This document shows, one piece after another, positions 14,997-23,872 of a stretch of 64,000 bases of DNA. The DNA is from Polycladomyces abyssicola (GTDB taxonomy: Bacteria > Bacillota > Bacilli > Thermoactinomycetales > JIR-001). The stretch's first letter is position 1, and every line of letters starts with the position of its first letter. The notes beneath the pieces were generated by a model. It ran no database searches and was not told where the DNA came from. It saw nothing but the letters and a program-made list of their open reading frames with translations. The position numbers and the translations under genes were made by a program. The stretch spans positions 3,088,001-3,152,000 of the forward strand of contig NZ_AP024601.1 of NCBI RefSeq assembly GCF_018326425.1, given 5' to 3'.

Positions 14997-15517
14997 TTAC
15001 TCAAAGTGCATTTCATACCTCATACAGATGATCTGCTTGACCCCGGAAGGCAAGCGTTTCTCCTTCCTTTCGTACTCACGGAATCCCAACGCGCGCCAAA
15101 ACGAAAGCGCGTCCCGGTTTTCCTTCACCACCCCCAGACGCACCTCGGGCCACCCTTGGGTGGCTGCCCACTGGAGGAATCCTCCCGCCGATTCGCGGCC
15201 AAAACCGCGTCTCTGAAAGTCGCGGTGGATCATCAACAGCCCCAACCACGGCATACCATCTTTGTCCGACCGTTCCCAGTATCCAGGATCCCTATGAGCT
15301 TCCGGTCCTCCCGCCGAAAGACTCCCAGCGGTATACGGCCCGTCCATTCGGCCACCTGCAGGTCCCGCAACATCTGATCGCGGGTATAGACACCCACTCC
15401 ATCGGGAGTACCTTCCGTAAGACAGAGATAATCTGGATTGGACAAATAAACGAGATAGAGTTCATTCAAGTGCTCGTCTTCGATCGGGGCTACCGTCAAC
15501 CGCTGGGTTTCAAACAC
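14997..15517 (-). pseudogene. GNAT acetyltransferase, frameshifted
   Basis: From GTG 15517 (site GGGAGG) the frame reads FETQRLTVAPIEDEHLNELY up to KLIGILD. The remaining GNAT part (YWERSDKDGMPWLGLLMI, then HRDFQRRGFGRESAGGFLQW, the acetyl-CoA loop) is in another frame. One missing base near 15279-15283 explains the break: GAT-AC-TGG where GAT-TAC-TGG is expected. Joined, it gives a normal-sized acetyltransferase of about 173 residues. The substrate is unknown. It may be a real pseudogene or a single-base sequence error. Confidence 0.75.
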
Positions 15518-15540
15518 TCCGGTTTCCTCCCATTTTCCAT

Positions 15541-15562
15541 AAAAAGTCCCCCTTAAGGGGGA
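15541..15562 (-). terminator. Terminator of the 15.6-22.3 kb operon
   Basis: CCCCCTTAAGGGGG followed on the minus strand by ACTTTTT, just after the SDR stop. Confidence 0.85.
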
Positions 15563-15570
15563 ACGAGCTT

Positions 15571-16338
15571 TTAAAAATAGTTGCTGGTAATCCCACCGTC
15601 GATGGTGATGACCGCGCCGTTGGTCCAATCGGATTCGTCGGAGGCAAGGTAAATCGCGCAATGGACGATGTCCTCCGGTCGGCCGAACCGTCCGCTGGGC
15701 TGGCGGCTGAGGCGGATGCGCCGGGCTTCCTCATCCTTCAACAGCCATTCCGTCATCAGCGGGGTTTCAATCGGCCCCGGACAGATCACGTTGCTTCGAA
15801 TCCCTTTGGGCCGGAATTGAATGGCCAGCGATTTCGTGAGGGAAATCACTGCCCCCTTGGAAGCGGTATAAGCGTCTTGAGGTACACTGCACCCGACCAG
15901 GGCGACAAAGGAAGCTATATTGATGATCGACCCTTTCCCCTGTCGGATCATATGGGGAATCGTGTATTTGCAGGTCAGAAAGATACCCCGGACATTTACC
16001 GCCATCACCTGATCCCATACCTCAACGGATGTGTCAATGACGGAGTGATCCGCTTCCGGCATAATCCCCGCGTTATTGTACAGCACATCCAGCCGGCCAA
16101 ACCGTTGATGGGCTCCTTCGATCGCCTGCTTCACACTGGCCTCATCGGCCACATCGCAGGGGAAGAAAGCCGCTTCTCCCCCTTGCCGGACGATGGATTC
16201 AGCTGCTTCTCGCCCCGCCTCCTCGTTCCGTTCCAGCACGGCGACTTTTGCTCCCTCGGCGGCGAACATCTCCGCCGCCTTTTTTCCCATCCCGCTACCG
16301 GCACCGGTGATGACAGCTACTTTCTCTTTCAGGCGCAT
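15571..16338 (-). CDS. Short-chain dehydrogenase/reductase (SDR)
   Basis: The product has 255 residues: a classical NAD(P)-dependent SDR. TGAGSGMG near residue 12 is the coenzyme loop, NNAG near 90 and YTASK near 155 are the structural and catalytic motifs, and PGPIETPL is the substrate loop. ATG 16338 has GGAGGG upstream; the longer in-frame ATG at 16380 does not. It is the last gene of the operon with a gamma-glutamyl ligase, aldehyde dehydrogenase and M20 hydrolase, so it may oxidise an alcohol intermediate. By itself the family does not tell the substrate. Confidence 0.85.
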   Translation of the reverse strand: MRLKEKVAVITGAGSGMGKKAAEMFAAEGAKVAVLERNEEAGREAAESIVRQGGEAAFFPCDVADEASVKQAIEGAHQRFGRLDVLYNNAGIMPEADHSVIDTSVEVWDQVMAVNVRGIFLTCKYTIPHMIRQGKGSIINIASFVALVGCSVPQDAYTASKGAVISLTKSLAIQFRPKGIRSNVICPGPIETPLMTEWLLKDEEARRIRLSRQPSGRFGRPEDIVHCAIYLASDESDWTNGAVITIDGGITSNYF

Positions 16339-16410
16339 GAAAATCCCTCCTGCAAACGGTGTGATATCCTTGTGCTTCATCTGTATGGAGTATCAAGTCA
16401 CATACGCTTG

Positions 16411-17781
16411 TTAAATGCGTTCAAAGTATCGCCGTTTTTCCCAATCGGTGACGATTCGGTCATACGCTTGCTGTTCCACCCGAGCAGCATTCAGGTAGTG
16501 AGCGGCGACCTCTTCTCCCAACGCTTTCCGAACGAACCCGCTTTCGGAAAACGCCAAGATCGCTTCGTACAGGGAAACAGGGAGACGGTGTGTACCGGTC
16601 TGATTATATCCGTTGCCTTCACAGGCCGCGTCCAGCTCATAACCTTGTTCGATGCCTTCCAATCCGGAAGCAATCATGGCCGCATATGCGAGATATGGAT
16701 TGGCATCGGCTCCGGGGAAACGGTTTTCGATCCGGAGGCTCTCCCCTTTGCCCACGATTCGCAGCCCACAGGTCCGGTTGTCCCAACCCCAGACGATGTT
16801 GGTCGGTGCCCAGCTGGCGGTGATGTACCGTTTGTAGGAATTGACATTGGGGGCAAACAGGATCGCCGTCTCCCGCATATGACGAATGACACCCGCAAGG
16901 AAATGACGCATCGTCCGTGACATGCCCCGCTCCTCCTCCGGATCGAAAAAGGCATTTTTCCCACTTTCCCGGTCCCTCAGGCTCACGTGAATGTGACAGC
17001 TGGAACCGGTCCATTCGTGATCCGGCTTGGCCATAAATGTCACTGCCACCCCTTGCTGGATCGCCATCTCCTTCATGCCGTGTTTGAGCAGCACGTGTCG
17101 GTCAGCTGCTTCCAACGCCGGACTGTACCGTACATTGATCTCATGCTGGGCGATGCCCGCTTCCCCTTTCGTGCACTCCACCGGGATCCCCGCCTGTGTG
17201 AGTTGCTCCCGGAACAAACGGTACAAAGGTTCATTTCGCGTTCCCTGCAAAAGTTGATAATCTTCATTATAATGACCGCCGAGATTCAACCCTTCATACC
17301 CCTTGCTCCACGCTTCTTCGTAGGTATTCCGGATCAGGTAAAACTCCAGCTCGCTCGCCATGTACAGATCAAAGCCCATTTGTGCGGCCCGTTCCAGCTG
17401 CCGCTTCAGGACGGAGCGCGGGGCGATCTCCACCAGTCTGCCTTCCTCATCCACCACATCTGCCAGGATCAAGGCCGTTTTTTCCAACCAAGGGATCAGG
17501 CGAAGCGTCTCCCAATCCGGCTTTGCCGTCCAATCGCCGTATCCCTTTTCCCACCCTACCGCTGAAAAACCCTCCGGGGTGGTCATTTCCATATCTGTCC
17601 CCAGCAAATAGTCGCAGAAATGCGTACCTTTATCCATGACTTCGAGGAAATAATCTGCTGTCAGCCGTTTGCCGACCAACCGCCCCTGCATATCGCAAAA
17701 TCCCAGGATGATCGTATCCACCATATCTTCGGCAATCCATTGCTTCAAAATATCCGGAGATGCCGTCTGGACTGTCGTCAT
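16411..17781 (-). CDS. Glutamine-synthetase-like gamma-glutamyl-amine ligase
   Basis: The product has 456 residues with the glutamine synthetase fold: a beta-grasp N-terminus (DTIILGFCDMQGRLVGKRL), then the catalytic barrel with ASELEFYL, GEAGIAQHEINVRYSP, GSSCHIHVSL, NSYKR and RIENRFPGADANPYL. It lacks the features of a housekeeping GlnA and resembles PuuA/GlnA3/GlnA4/IpuC enzymes, which join glutamate to amines (putrescine, ethanolamine, isopropylamine) using ATP. Its place between ALDH and SDR genes with an amine-type permease supports catabolism. The real amine is unknown. Confidence 0.85.
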   Translation of the reverse strand: MTTVQTASPDILKQWIAEDMVDTIILGFCDMQGRLVGKRLTADYFLEVMDKGTHFCDYLLGTDMEMTTPEGFSAVGWEKGYGDWTAKPDWETLRLIPWLEKTALILADVVDEEGRLVEIAPRSVLKRQLERAAQMGFDLYMASELEFYLIRNTYEEAWSKGYEGLNLGGHYNEDYQLLQGTRNEPLYRLFREQLTQAGIPVECTKGEAGIAQHEINVRYSPALEAADRHVLLKHGMKEMAIQQGVAVTFMAKPDHEWTGSSCHIHVSLRDRESGKNAFFDPEEERGMSRTMRHFLAGVIRHMRETAILFAPNVNSYKRYITASWAPTNIVWGWDNRTCGLRIVGKGESLRIENRFPGADANPYLAYAAMIASGLEGIEQGYELDAACEGNGYNQTGTHRLPVSLYEAILAFSESGFVRKALGEEVAAHYLNAARVEQQAYDRIVTDWEKRRYFERI

Positions 17782-17804
17782 GGAATCTCCCCTTTCTCCA
17801 CTTT

Positions 17805-19259
17805 TTACAGATTGATCGACAGATACTTGATGTTGAGAAACTCTTCCATCCCGTAACGTCCACCTTCTCGTCCCTGTCCGCTCTCCTTGATCCCTCCGAA
17901 CGGCGCTTGCGGGACGCTCAAGGAGGTGCCATTCACCGCAACCATGCCGAATTCCAACCCCTCCGCCACCGTGAACGCGCGACGGATATCCTTGGTGAAA
18001 AAGTAGGCAGCCAGTCCGTAAGGAGTATCGTTCACCCGTTTCACGATCTCCTCCTCATCGGAAAAGGAAACCACGGGTGCTACCGGACCGAAAATTTCCT
18101 CCTGCGTAATGCGCATATCAAAGGACACACCGGCCAACACGGTAGGGGCGTAGAAGGTCCCCCGCGCCAACGGTCCTTCCAAAAGCCGCCGACCACCGGT
18201 CAAGATCTCGGCTCCCTTCTCCACCGCATCCCGGACCAGTTCGTCGATTTTCCTGATGCCGGATTCATCGATCACTGGGCCAATCTCGGTTCCCGGCTCC
18301 CAACCGAAACCAACACGGAGCTGCCCAACCCGTTCGACCAATTTTTGCAGGAAGTCATCCAGCAAATGCTCGTGGACGTAGATGACGTTGATCCCGTTAC
18401 ACATCTGCCCGCAGTTCTCAAATTTATTGCCCACCGCAGCCGCCACCGCACGATCCACGTCCGCATCGGAAAACACAATCAACGGTGCGTTGCCGCCCAG
18501 TTCCAACGACAGCCGTTTCACCTGCCGGGCCGAGGCTTCGATCAGCTGTTTGCCCACCTCGGTGGAACCGGTGAAGGAGATTTTCCGCACCTTGGGATCA
18601 TCCAACAACGCTTGTCCGATTTCACTTGCGTTTCCCGTCACCAGGTTGGCCACACCGGTCGGTAGTCCCGTCTTCTCAAGCAATTGCATGAGAAAAGCGG
18701 CGGTCAAGGGAGTCTGGCTGGCCGGTTTCAACACCACCGTACATCCAGCGGCCAGTGCGGCTGCCATTTTCCGCGTTACCATCGTGGCCGGATAGTTCCA
18801 CGGCGTGATCAATGCCGCCACGCCCAATGGTTGGCGAATCACCAGGATGCGTTGGTCGCGTTTGGAGCCGGGGAGGGCTTCCCCCGCCACCCGTTTGGCT
18901 TCTTCACCGTACCACTCCGAAAAATCCGCCGCCGCATCCACTTCTTCCAACGCTTCCGACAAAGGTTTCCCCTGCTCCATCGTAAGGAGGCGTGCCAACG
19001 ACTCCCGGTTGCGACGGATTTCCTCCGCCCACTTTTTGAGATAAGCCCCCCGTTCGGCAGCCGTCAAACCGGACCAGGCGGGAAACGCCTGATGTGCGGC
19101 ATCCACTGCTTGTGCTGTTTCCTTTCGACCTGCTTTGGGTACGTCCCCCACCACTTCCCCGTTGGCGGGGTTGATCACGGTAACTGTTTCGCCCGTTACG
19201 CTGTCCACCCATTGTCCACCGATCCACATCCGCTGATGGGTCGCTGTCCACGTCTGCAT
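17805..19259 (-). CDS. NAD(P)-dependent aldehyde dehydrogenase (SSADH-like)
   Basis: The product has 484 residues. The full ALDH set is visible: TPWNYPATMVTRKMAAAL, FTGSTEVGKQL, ELGGNAPLIVF, the catalytic cysteine in ENCGQMCNG and EEIFGPVAPV. It is closest in style to succinate-semialdehyde dehydrogenase (GabD) and gamma-glutamyl-aminobutyraldehyde dehydrogenase. Only 23 bases separate it from the ligase gene, so they are co-transcribed. The likely job is oxidation of a gamma-glutamyl-aldehyde to the acid. ATG 19259 has an AGGAGGG site. Confidence 0.9.
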   Translation of the reverse strand: MQTWTATHQRMWIGGQWVDSVTGETVTVINPANGEVVGDVPKAGRKETAQAVDAAHQAFPAWSGLTAAERGAYLKKWAEEIRRNRESLARLLTMEQGKPLSEALEEVDAAADFSEWYGEEAKRVAGEALPGSKRDQRILVIRQPLGVAALITPWNYPATMVTRKMAAALAAGCTVVLKPASQTPLTAAFLMQLLEKTGLPTGVANLVTGNASEIGQALLDDPKVRKISFTGSTEVGKQLIEASARQVKRLSLELGGNAPLIVFSDADVDRAVAAAVGNKFENCGQMCNGINVIYVHEHLLDDFLQKLVERVGQLRVGFGWEPGTEIGPVIDESGIRKIDELVRDAVEKGAEILTGGRRLLEGPLARGTFYAPTVLAGVSFDMRITQEEIFGPVAPVVSFSDEEEIVKRVNDTPYGLAAYFFTKDIRRAFTVAEGLEFGMVAVNGTSLSVPQAPFGGIKESGQGREGGRYGMEEFLNIKYLSINL

Positions 19260-19374
19260 GTTCTCCCTCCTGATCCCTCTGTTTGATCCATTACAGACAC
19301 ACTGTGGTCCCTCAATGGGAAAAAGTTACCTTTACCTTGAATCGACGAACACCCGTTACGTCCCGGACGGGCGA

Positions 19375-20574
19375 TCAGGCTCTGCCTTCCCGCATGTTCG
19401 CCAAGGGTGTACAAGACATCAACAGCGCCAACAAAGACGTTCGCGGCACCACACTTTCCGGTTCGATATATTCGTCCGGCCCGTGATCCAGTCCACCTAC
19501 CGGCCCCAGCCCGTCCAAACACGGAACGCCATGCGCGGCGATCCAGTTGGCGTCGGAACCTCCGCCTGTGTCCGTGTCCCGCAAGTGAATCCCCAGGGAC
19601 GACGCACACGCCCGGGCCAATACGGCCAGCCGTTCGATCGCCGGATTGCGGACCATGGGCGGAAACCACAGCTTCATGTCCGCTTCCATCCTCACCCCGG
19701 AGATGCCAGGCCGGGAAACCACCTCCCGCACCAACGCCTCCACGCGGGAAACGGCATCGGGGTGAAACAGACGGATATCCACTTGTGCTTCGGCCCGATC
19801 CGGCACCACGTTGGATCGGGTTCCGCCCTGGATCGTACCGATGTTGATCCGAAAAGTCTCCTCTTCCGACGCCCGCTTTCGGAGCCACTGGAGTCGATCG
19901 ATCAGCTCCACTACGGCGTTGGCTCCCTTTTCCGGCTCGACACCCGCATGGGCGGATCGGCCGTGGGCGGTCAATATCAGCTGGATCACTCCCGCTCGGG
20001 CACTGACGATATTCCCATTGGCCCGTGCCGCTTCCAACACATAGACGGCATCCATCCCGGACAACAGCTCGATCATCCGATTCCGGGTGTGAAAAGAGCC
20101 AGTCTCCTCCTCGCTGTTCACCACCAAGCAGATTTCACCAAAATCCTCCCATCCCAGCCTCCGCAACACCTGAATGGCATATAGCCCCACCAACAATCCG
20201 CCCTTCATGTCACAAACTCCCGGCCCCACCAACCGATGACCCCGGCGTTGCATCGGCCTCTCTTCCGCCGTTCCGTCAGGGTAGACAGTATCGGCATGCC
20301 CCAGCAGACCGATCCGCCTCTGACCGCTTCCCCGCATCCGTCCCACCCACAATCCGGCACAGCCTTCGATTGGCAGATGGGTTACTTGAAAACCGGCGTC
20401 CGCCATCCAACCGGCGAAAATGTCTCCCGCCCGTTTCACACCTGCAGGGTTTTGCGTACCGCAATCGATTCCCACCAGTGTGCGCAATCGTTCTTCCCAA
20501 CCAGCCGTTACGTCAGCGGCGACGGAACGGATTTGATCCGGTGTAAATGGTTTCCTTGATGAGGGATGGTTCAT
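19375..20574 (-). CDS. M20-family metallohydrolase
   Basis: The product has 399 residues of the M20/carboxypeptidase G2 type. Metal-binding motifs are GHADTVYPDG, a following Asp (CDMKGG), the catalytic/ligand pair NSEEETGS, and TGGGSDANWIAAHG near the C-terminus. The inserted lid domain carries AHAGVEPEKGANA. Members hydrolyse amide bonds, often glutamyl ones. In this operon it could release glutamate from a gamma-glutamyl acid, a job done by the unrelated PuuD in Escherichia coli. AAGGAGG precedes the ATG. Confidence 0.85.
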   Translation of the reverse strand: MNHPSSRKPFTPDQIRSVAADVTAGWEERLRTLVGIDCGTQNPAGVKRAGDIFAGWMADAGFQVTHLPIEGCAGLWVGRMRGSGQRRIGLLGHADTVYPDGTAEERPMQRRGHRLVGPGVCDMKGGLLVGLYAIQVLRRLGWEDFGEICLVVNSEEETGSFHTRNRMIELLSGMDAVYVLEAARANGNIVSARAGVIQLILTAHGRSAHAGVEPEKGANAVVELIDRLQWLRKRASEEETFRINIGTIQGGTRSNVVPDRAEAQVDIRLFHPDAVSRVEALVREVVSRPGISGVRMEADMKLWFPPMVRNPAIERLAVLARACASSLGIHLRDTDTGGGSDANWIAAHGVPCLDGLGPVGGLDHGPDEYIEPESVVPRTSLLALLMSCTPLANMREGRA

Positions 20575-20662
20575 TGTTTTCCTCCTTTTCAGGCAATATC
20601 ACATGCATCATTTTCAGGTCACTCGGGAAACCATCATCCGCTGATCGAATTGCCGGCACGCC

Positions 20663-22201
20663 CTAACCGCCCAGCTCGGCTTCACGCCGGGCCAACTCCT
20701 CAGCTGACACCCGCAAGGCGGCCTGGGGGCCCGGGAAATGATCCCGATAATATGCCAGATCCATGACCAACAGAATCAACATCATCGCCACAAGCGCGAT
20801 CCCTGCATTTTGATTGGGCGGAATCACCATCACCACACTGATCAACACAATCCACATCAACGCGGCTACAGCAATCGGCTTACCCCACTTTCCCAGATTC
20901 CACGGGCCCAGATGACGCGGTGTGAACCTGCCTTTCGACTCGGCAGCCAGCCGGAGCCAAATGGGAATCCCGTAGGATACGTACAGTCCCACCACGCTGA
21001 CCCCTGTTAAAAACGCCAGGGTGGTGTAAGTGGTATTGGGGTTGGCCATTTTGATGAAATAGTCAACCAATGCCAGGATGAATGACAAGATGACCGACAA
21101 CCAGATCGCCGGAACGGGAGTCCGGTACCGTTTGCTGATCCGGGCGAACCAATCGCTGCGCGGCATCCCGTTGTCACGCGCAAAAGCGTACACCATTCGG
21201 GAGAAGGACGTGATGGAAGAAAGGCCGCAAAACCACATGGCCAACACGATCAGCCACAATATCGTTTGACCGAAGGTAGTACCCAATGCCTGGCTGATCA
21301 CATAAATGAACGGATTCTCCGCAGATACCGCCGCCTTTACATCATGGACGGACAAGGTAACGAAAGCCAACATGACCATCCCGGCCACAAAGGAAAACGC
21401 CACGGACGAGAAGATTCCCCATGGCGCCCGCACCCGAGGGTTAATCGTCTCCTCAATGGTGTGGGCTGAAGCGTCGTAGCCGGTAAACGTCCATTGCGCC
21501 TGCAGCAAACCGATCAGGAAAGCCAGCCAATACGGCTTGTCCGAAAACGTTTCTCCCAGCCGGAACAGGGTATCAATCGGTTGTAAGGGACGGTTTCCCA
21601 GAAAAGCCAGACTCACGACCAAAATCAGCACCACCGCAATGTGATACCAAGCGGAAAAATCGTTCAGCCTGGCCACGATGCGAATCCCCACATGGTTGAG
21701 AATGCCGTGGGACAACAACACCAGGGCAAACAAGATCAATGTGGACGTCTCCGTCATCTGATAGCCCAACACCGGCGAGAGCAAACCGTCGGCAAAAAGG
21801 GCAACTGAGTAGTCAATGCCCGCCACGATCCCGATCTGGCCGATCAGATTGATCCAAGCCGTATACCACCCCCAGCGTTTGCTCCCCAAAAGCGAGGCCC
21901 AATGGTACAACGCTCCCGCCGTCGGAATCGCGGAAGCCAGCTCAGCCATGGATGCAGCCACCAACATGCAAAACAAGGCCACCAACGGCCAACCGAAGCC
22001 CATCATGCCCGTCCCGCCATATGTCAATCCGTGACCGTACAATGAGACGGCACCGGTTAAAATCGAAATGATGGAAAATGAAATGGCAAAATTCGAAAAT
22101 CCGCCCATATCCCGCAACAGCTCTTGGGCATAGCCGAATCGGTGCAACAGCTTTTTGTCCTCGGACAACTGCATCTCCTTATGAGATTTGCTGGTCGTCA
22201 A
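20663..22201 (-). CDS. APC-superfamily amino acid/amine permease
   Basis: The product has 512 residues and about twelve membrane helices. GGFSNFAISFSIISILTG near residue 35 is the first-helix signature of the amino acid/choline (ACT) group of APC permeases, which includes GABA and choline carriers. TTG 22201 is supported by AAGGAGG nine bases upstream. The next in-frame ATG sits directly on a GGAG and is less likely. The start overlaps the end of the preceding small membrane gene. It probably imports the amine used by the operon. Confidence 0.85.
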   Translation of the reverse strand: MTTSKSHKEMQLSEDKKLLHRFGYAQELLRDMGGFSNFAISFSIISILTGAVSLYGHGLTYGGTGMMGFGWPLVALFCMLVAASMAELASAIPTAGALYHWASLLGSKRWGWYTAWINLIGQIGIVAGIDYSVALFADGLLSPVLGYQMTETSTLILFALVLLSHGILNHVGIRIVARLNDFSAWYHIAVVLILVVSLAFLGNRPLQPIDTLFRLGETFSDKPYWLAFLIGLLQAQWTFTGYDASAHTIEETINPRVRAPWGIFSSVAFSFVAGMVMLAFVTLSVHDVKAAVSAENPFIYVISQALGTTFGQTILWLIVLAMWFCGLSSITSFSRMVYAFARDNGMPRSDWFARISKRYRTPVPAIWLSVILSFILALVDYFIKMANPNTTYTTLAFLTGVSVVGLYVSYGIPIWLRLAAESKGRFTPRHLGPWNLGKWGKPIAVAALMWIVLISVVMVIPPNQNAGIALVAMMLILLVMDLAYYRDHFPGPQAALRVSAEELARREAELGG

Positions 22202-22343
22202 CCACGTCTCCCTCCTTCACGCTCCCAAGGAAACTCTCATGCGCTTCCTCGTCAAAAGAGCGCACATTCCGGTTGGCGATAGCACCAATCGTCACCGCCA
22301 CCACGCAAGTGGCTGCGATCAACAACAACCCCCACACCGTCAC
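22179..22343 (-). CDS. Small single-helix membrane protein before the permease
   Basis: A 54-residue frame from GTG 22343, preceded by AAGAGGTGG. It has one membrane helix (LLLIAATCVVAVTIGAIA) at the N-terminus and an acidic tail (SFDEEAHESFLG). It overlaps the permease start by 23 bases, so translation is probably coupled. Small membrane partners of this kind accompany some transporters; a role as a permease subunit is inference. It falls below common length limits for gene calling. Confidence 0.6.
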   Translation of the reverse strand: MTVWGLLLIAATCVVAVTIGAIANRNVRSFDEEAHESFLGSVKEGDVVDDQQIS

Positions 22344-22481
22344 CCGAACCACCTCTTTCTCCCGAGTACCATAGATGATGATATGGTCAGTTTATCATAA
22401 ATAAAGCCAATGTTCAAAATTAAACTATTATTGGAATAAAAAATGCGATCCCATGGAAACAGTGTCCAATGGGGTACAGGG

Positions 22482-22497
22482 TTCACCAGATGGTGAA
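22482..22497. promoter_or_regulatory. Inverted repeat in the divergent intergenic region
   Basis: TTCACC-AGAT-GGTGAA lies between the divergent permease operon and the threonine-synthase-like gene. It could be an operator; no further support. Confidence 0.35.
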
Positions 22498-22599
22498 AGC
22501 CAAACAAGTTTACACAATTTTCGACTTGATCGATATAACCAATCTTGGGATTTGTTAATATATTATTAAACCCATCCGATAAGTAGGAGTTGGATCGAG

Positions 22600-23823
22600 T
22601 TGTACAGTTATGTCTCCCATCTTTCATGCCCAAAATGTCACCGAACCTACAGAACAGAAGAAGAACATCATCTTTGCCAGTGCGGGTCTCCCCTCAGGGT
22701 GCATTATCATCTGGAAGAGTTAAAAAAGGTATACCAGCCTGTTCATTTGAAGGGGAGGGAGAACACCTTATGGAGATATCATGAGCTACTTCCTGTTCAA
22801 CATCCCGAACATGTTGTCTCCTTGGGCGAAGGAATGACTCCGTTGATTCCCATGTTCAAGATCGGGCAACAGATGGAGATTGCCCAATTGTACATGAAGG
22901 ACGAAGGATCTCTTCCAACCGGAACATTTAAAGCGCGGGGAGCGGCCGTCGGTGTATCAAAAGCGAAAGAACTGGGTGTACAGGAACTGGCCATGCCTAC
23001 CAACGGGAATGCGGGTGCTGCGTGGTCGCTCTATGCGGCAAGAGCCGGTATTCGAGCCAATATCGTGATGCCGGTCGATGCCCCGGAGGTTACGCGAAAA
23101 GAGTGTGCCGTCTCCGGCGCCCGCCTATATCTTGTCAATGGCCTTATCAGTGACGCCGGGAAAATCGTGGCACAAGGGATACAGGATTTCGACTGGTACG
23201 ATGCCTCTACACTAAAAGAACCATACCGGATCGAAGGGAAAAAAACCATGGGTCTGGAAATCGCTGAACAGATGGAGTGGAAAATACCTGATGTGATTAT
23301 ATATCCCACAGGAGGCGGGGTGGGATTGATCGGCATTTACAAAGCGCTGCAAGAATTGCGGAACCTCGGTTGGATTCAGGATCGGCTTCCCCGGTTGGTT
23401 GCCGTACAAGCAGAAGGATGTGCCCCCATTGTCAAAGCGTGGGAAGAAAAGAAAAGGGAATCCGAATACTGGCACAATGCCTCCACCGTTGCTTTTGGAA
23501 TCAACGTACCGAAAGCGTTGGGAGATTTTCTCGTACTGGAAGCGATTTACCAGACTGAGGGATGCGCGATCGCAGTGGACGATACTTCCATTTTGGAAGA
23601 ACAAAAGCGGATCGCCCAGTTGGAGGGTTCGTTTGTCTGTCCCGAAGGTGCTGCAACGTTTGTTGCCGCTCGCCGTCTGAGAGAAAACGGTTGGATTCAA
23701 GAAGGGGAAACCGTTGTCGTGTTGAATACGGGAACAGGAGTCAAATATCCCTATACCATACAGGCAAAACCGCTTATTCTCCAACCCGGTGAATCTATCG
23801 AAATGGAACTCCATAAGACATGA
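22600..23823 (+). CDS. thrC: Threonine-synthase-like PLP enzyme
   Basis: The product has 407 residues. The N-terminus has a small zinc-ribbon (CPKCH...CQCG) as in many archaeal and Bacillus-type threonine synthases. The PLP lysine is in PTGTFKARG, and TGGGVGLIG binds the phosphate. Start TTG 22600 follows TAGGAG. It is followed after 49 bases by a gamma-lyase-type enzyme and not by homoserine genes, so it may act in breakdown rather than synthesis. Annotation as ThrC is by fold and motif only. Confidence 0.75.
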   Translation: MYSYVSHLSCPKCHRTYRTEEEHHLCQCGSPLRVHYHLEELKKVYQPVHLKGRENTLWRYHELLPVQHPEHVVSLGEGMTPLIPMFKIGQQMEIAQLYMKDEGSLPTGTFKARGAAVGVSKAKELGVQELAMPTNGNAGAAWSLYAARAGIRANIVMPVDAPEVTRKECAVSGARLYLVNGLISDAGKIVAQGIQDFDWYDASTLKEPYRIEGKKTMGLEIAEQMEWKIPDVIIYPTGGGVGLIGIYKALQELRNLGWIQDRLPRLVAVQAEGCAPIVKAWEEKKRESEYWHNASTVAFGINVPKALGDFLVLEAIYQTEGCAIAVDDTSILEEQKRIAQLEGSFVCPEGAATFVAARRLRENGWIQEGETVVVLNTGTGVKYPYTIQAKPLILQPGESIEMELHKT

Positions 23824-23872
23824 CCGATTGGAAACGTTAAATCATGATTGATTCTAGAAAGGAGCAGGGATC

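Noticed and set aside
15661-16920. Long plus-strand frame opposite the SDR and ligase genes
   Set aside because: It is a mirror of real genes on the minus strand, with no ribosome site and no family-like motifs.
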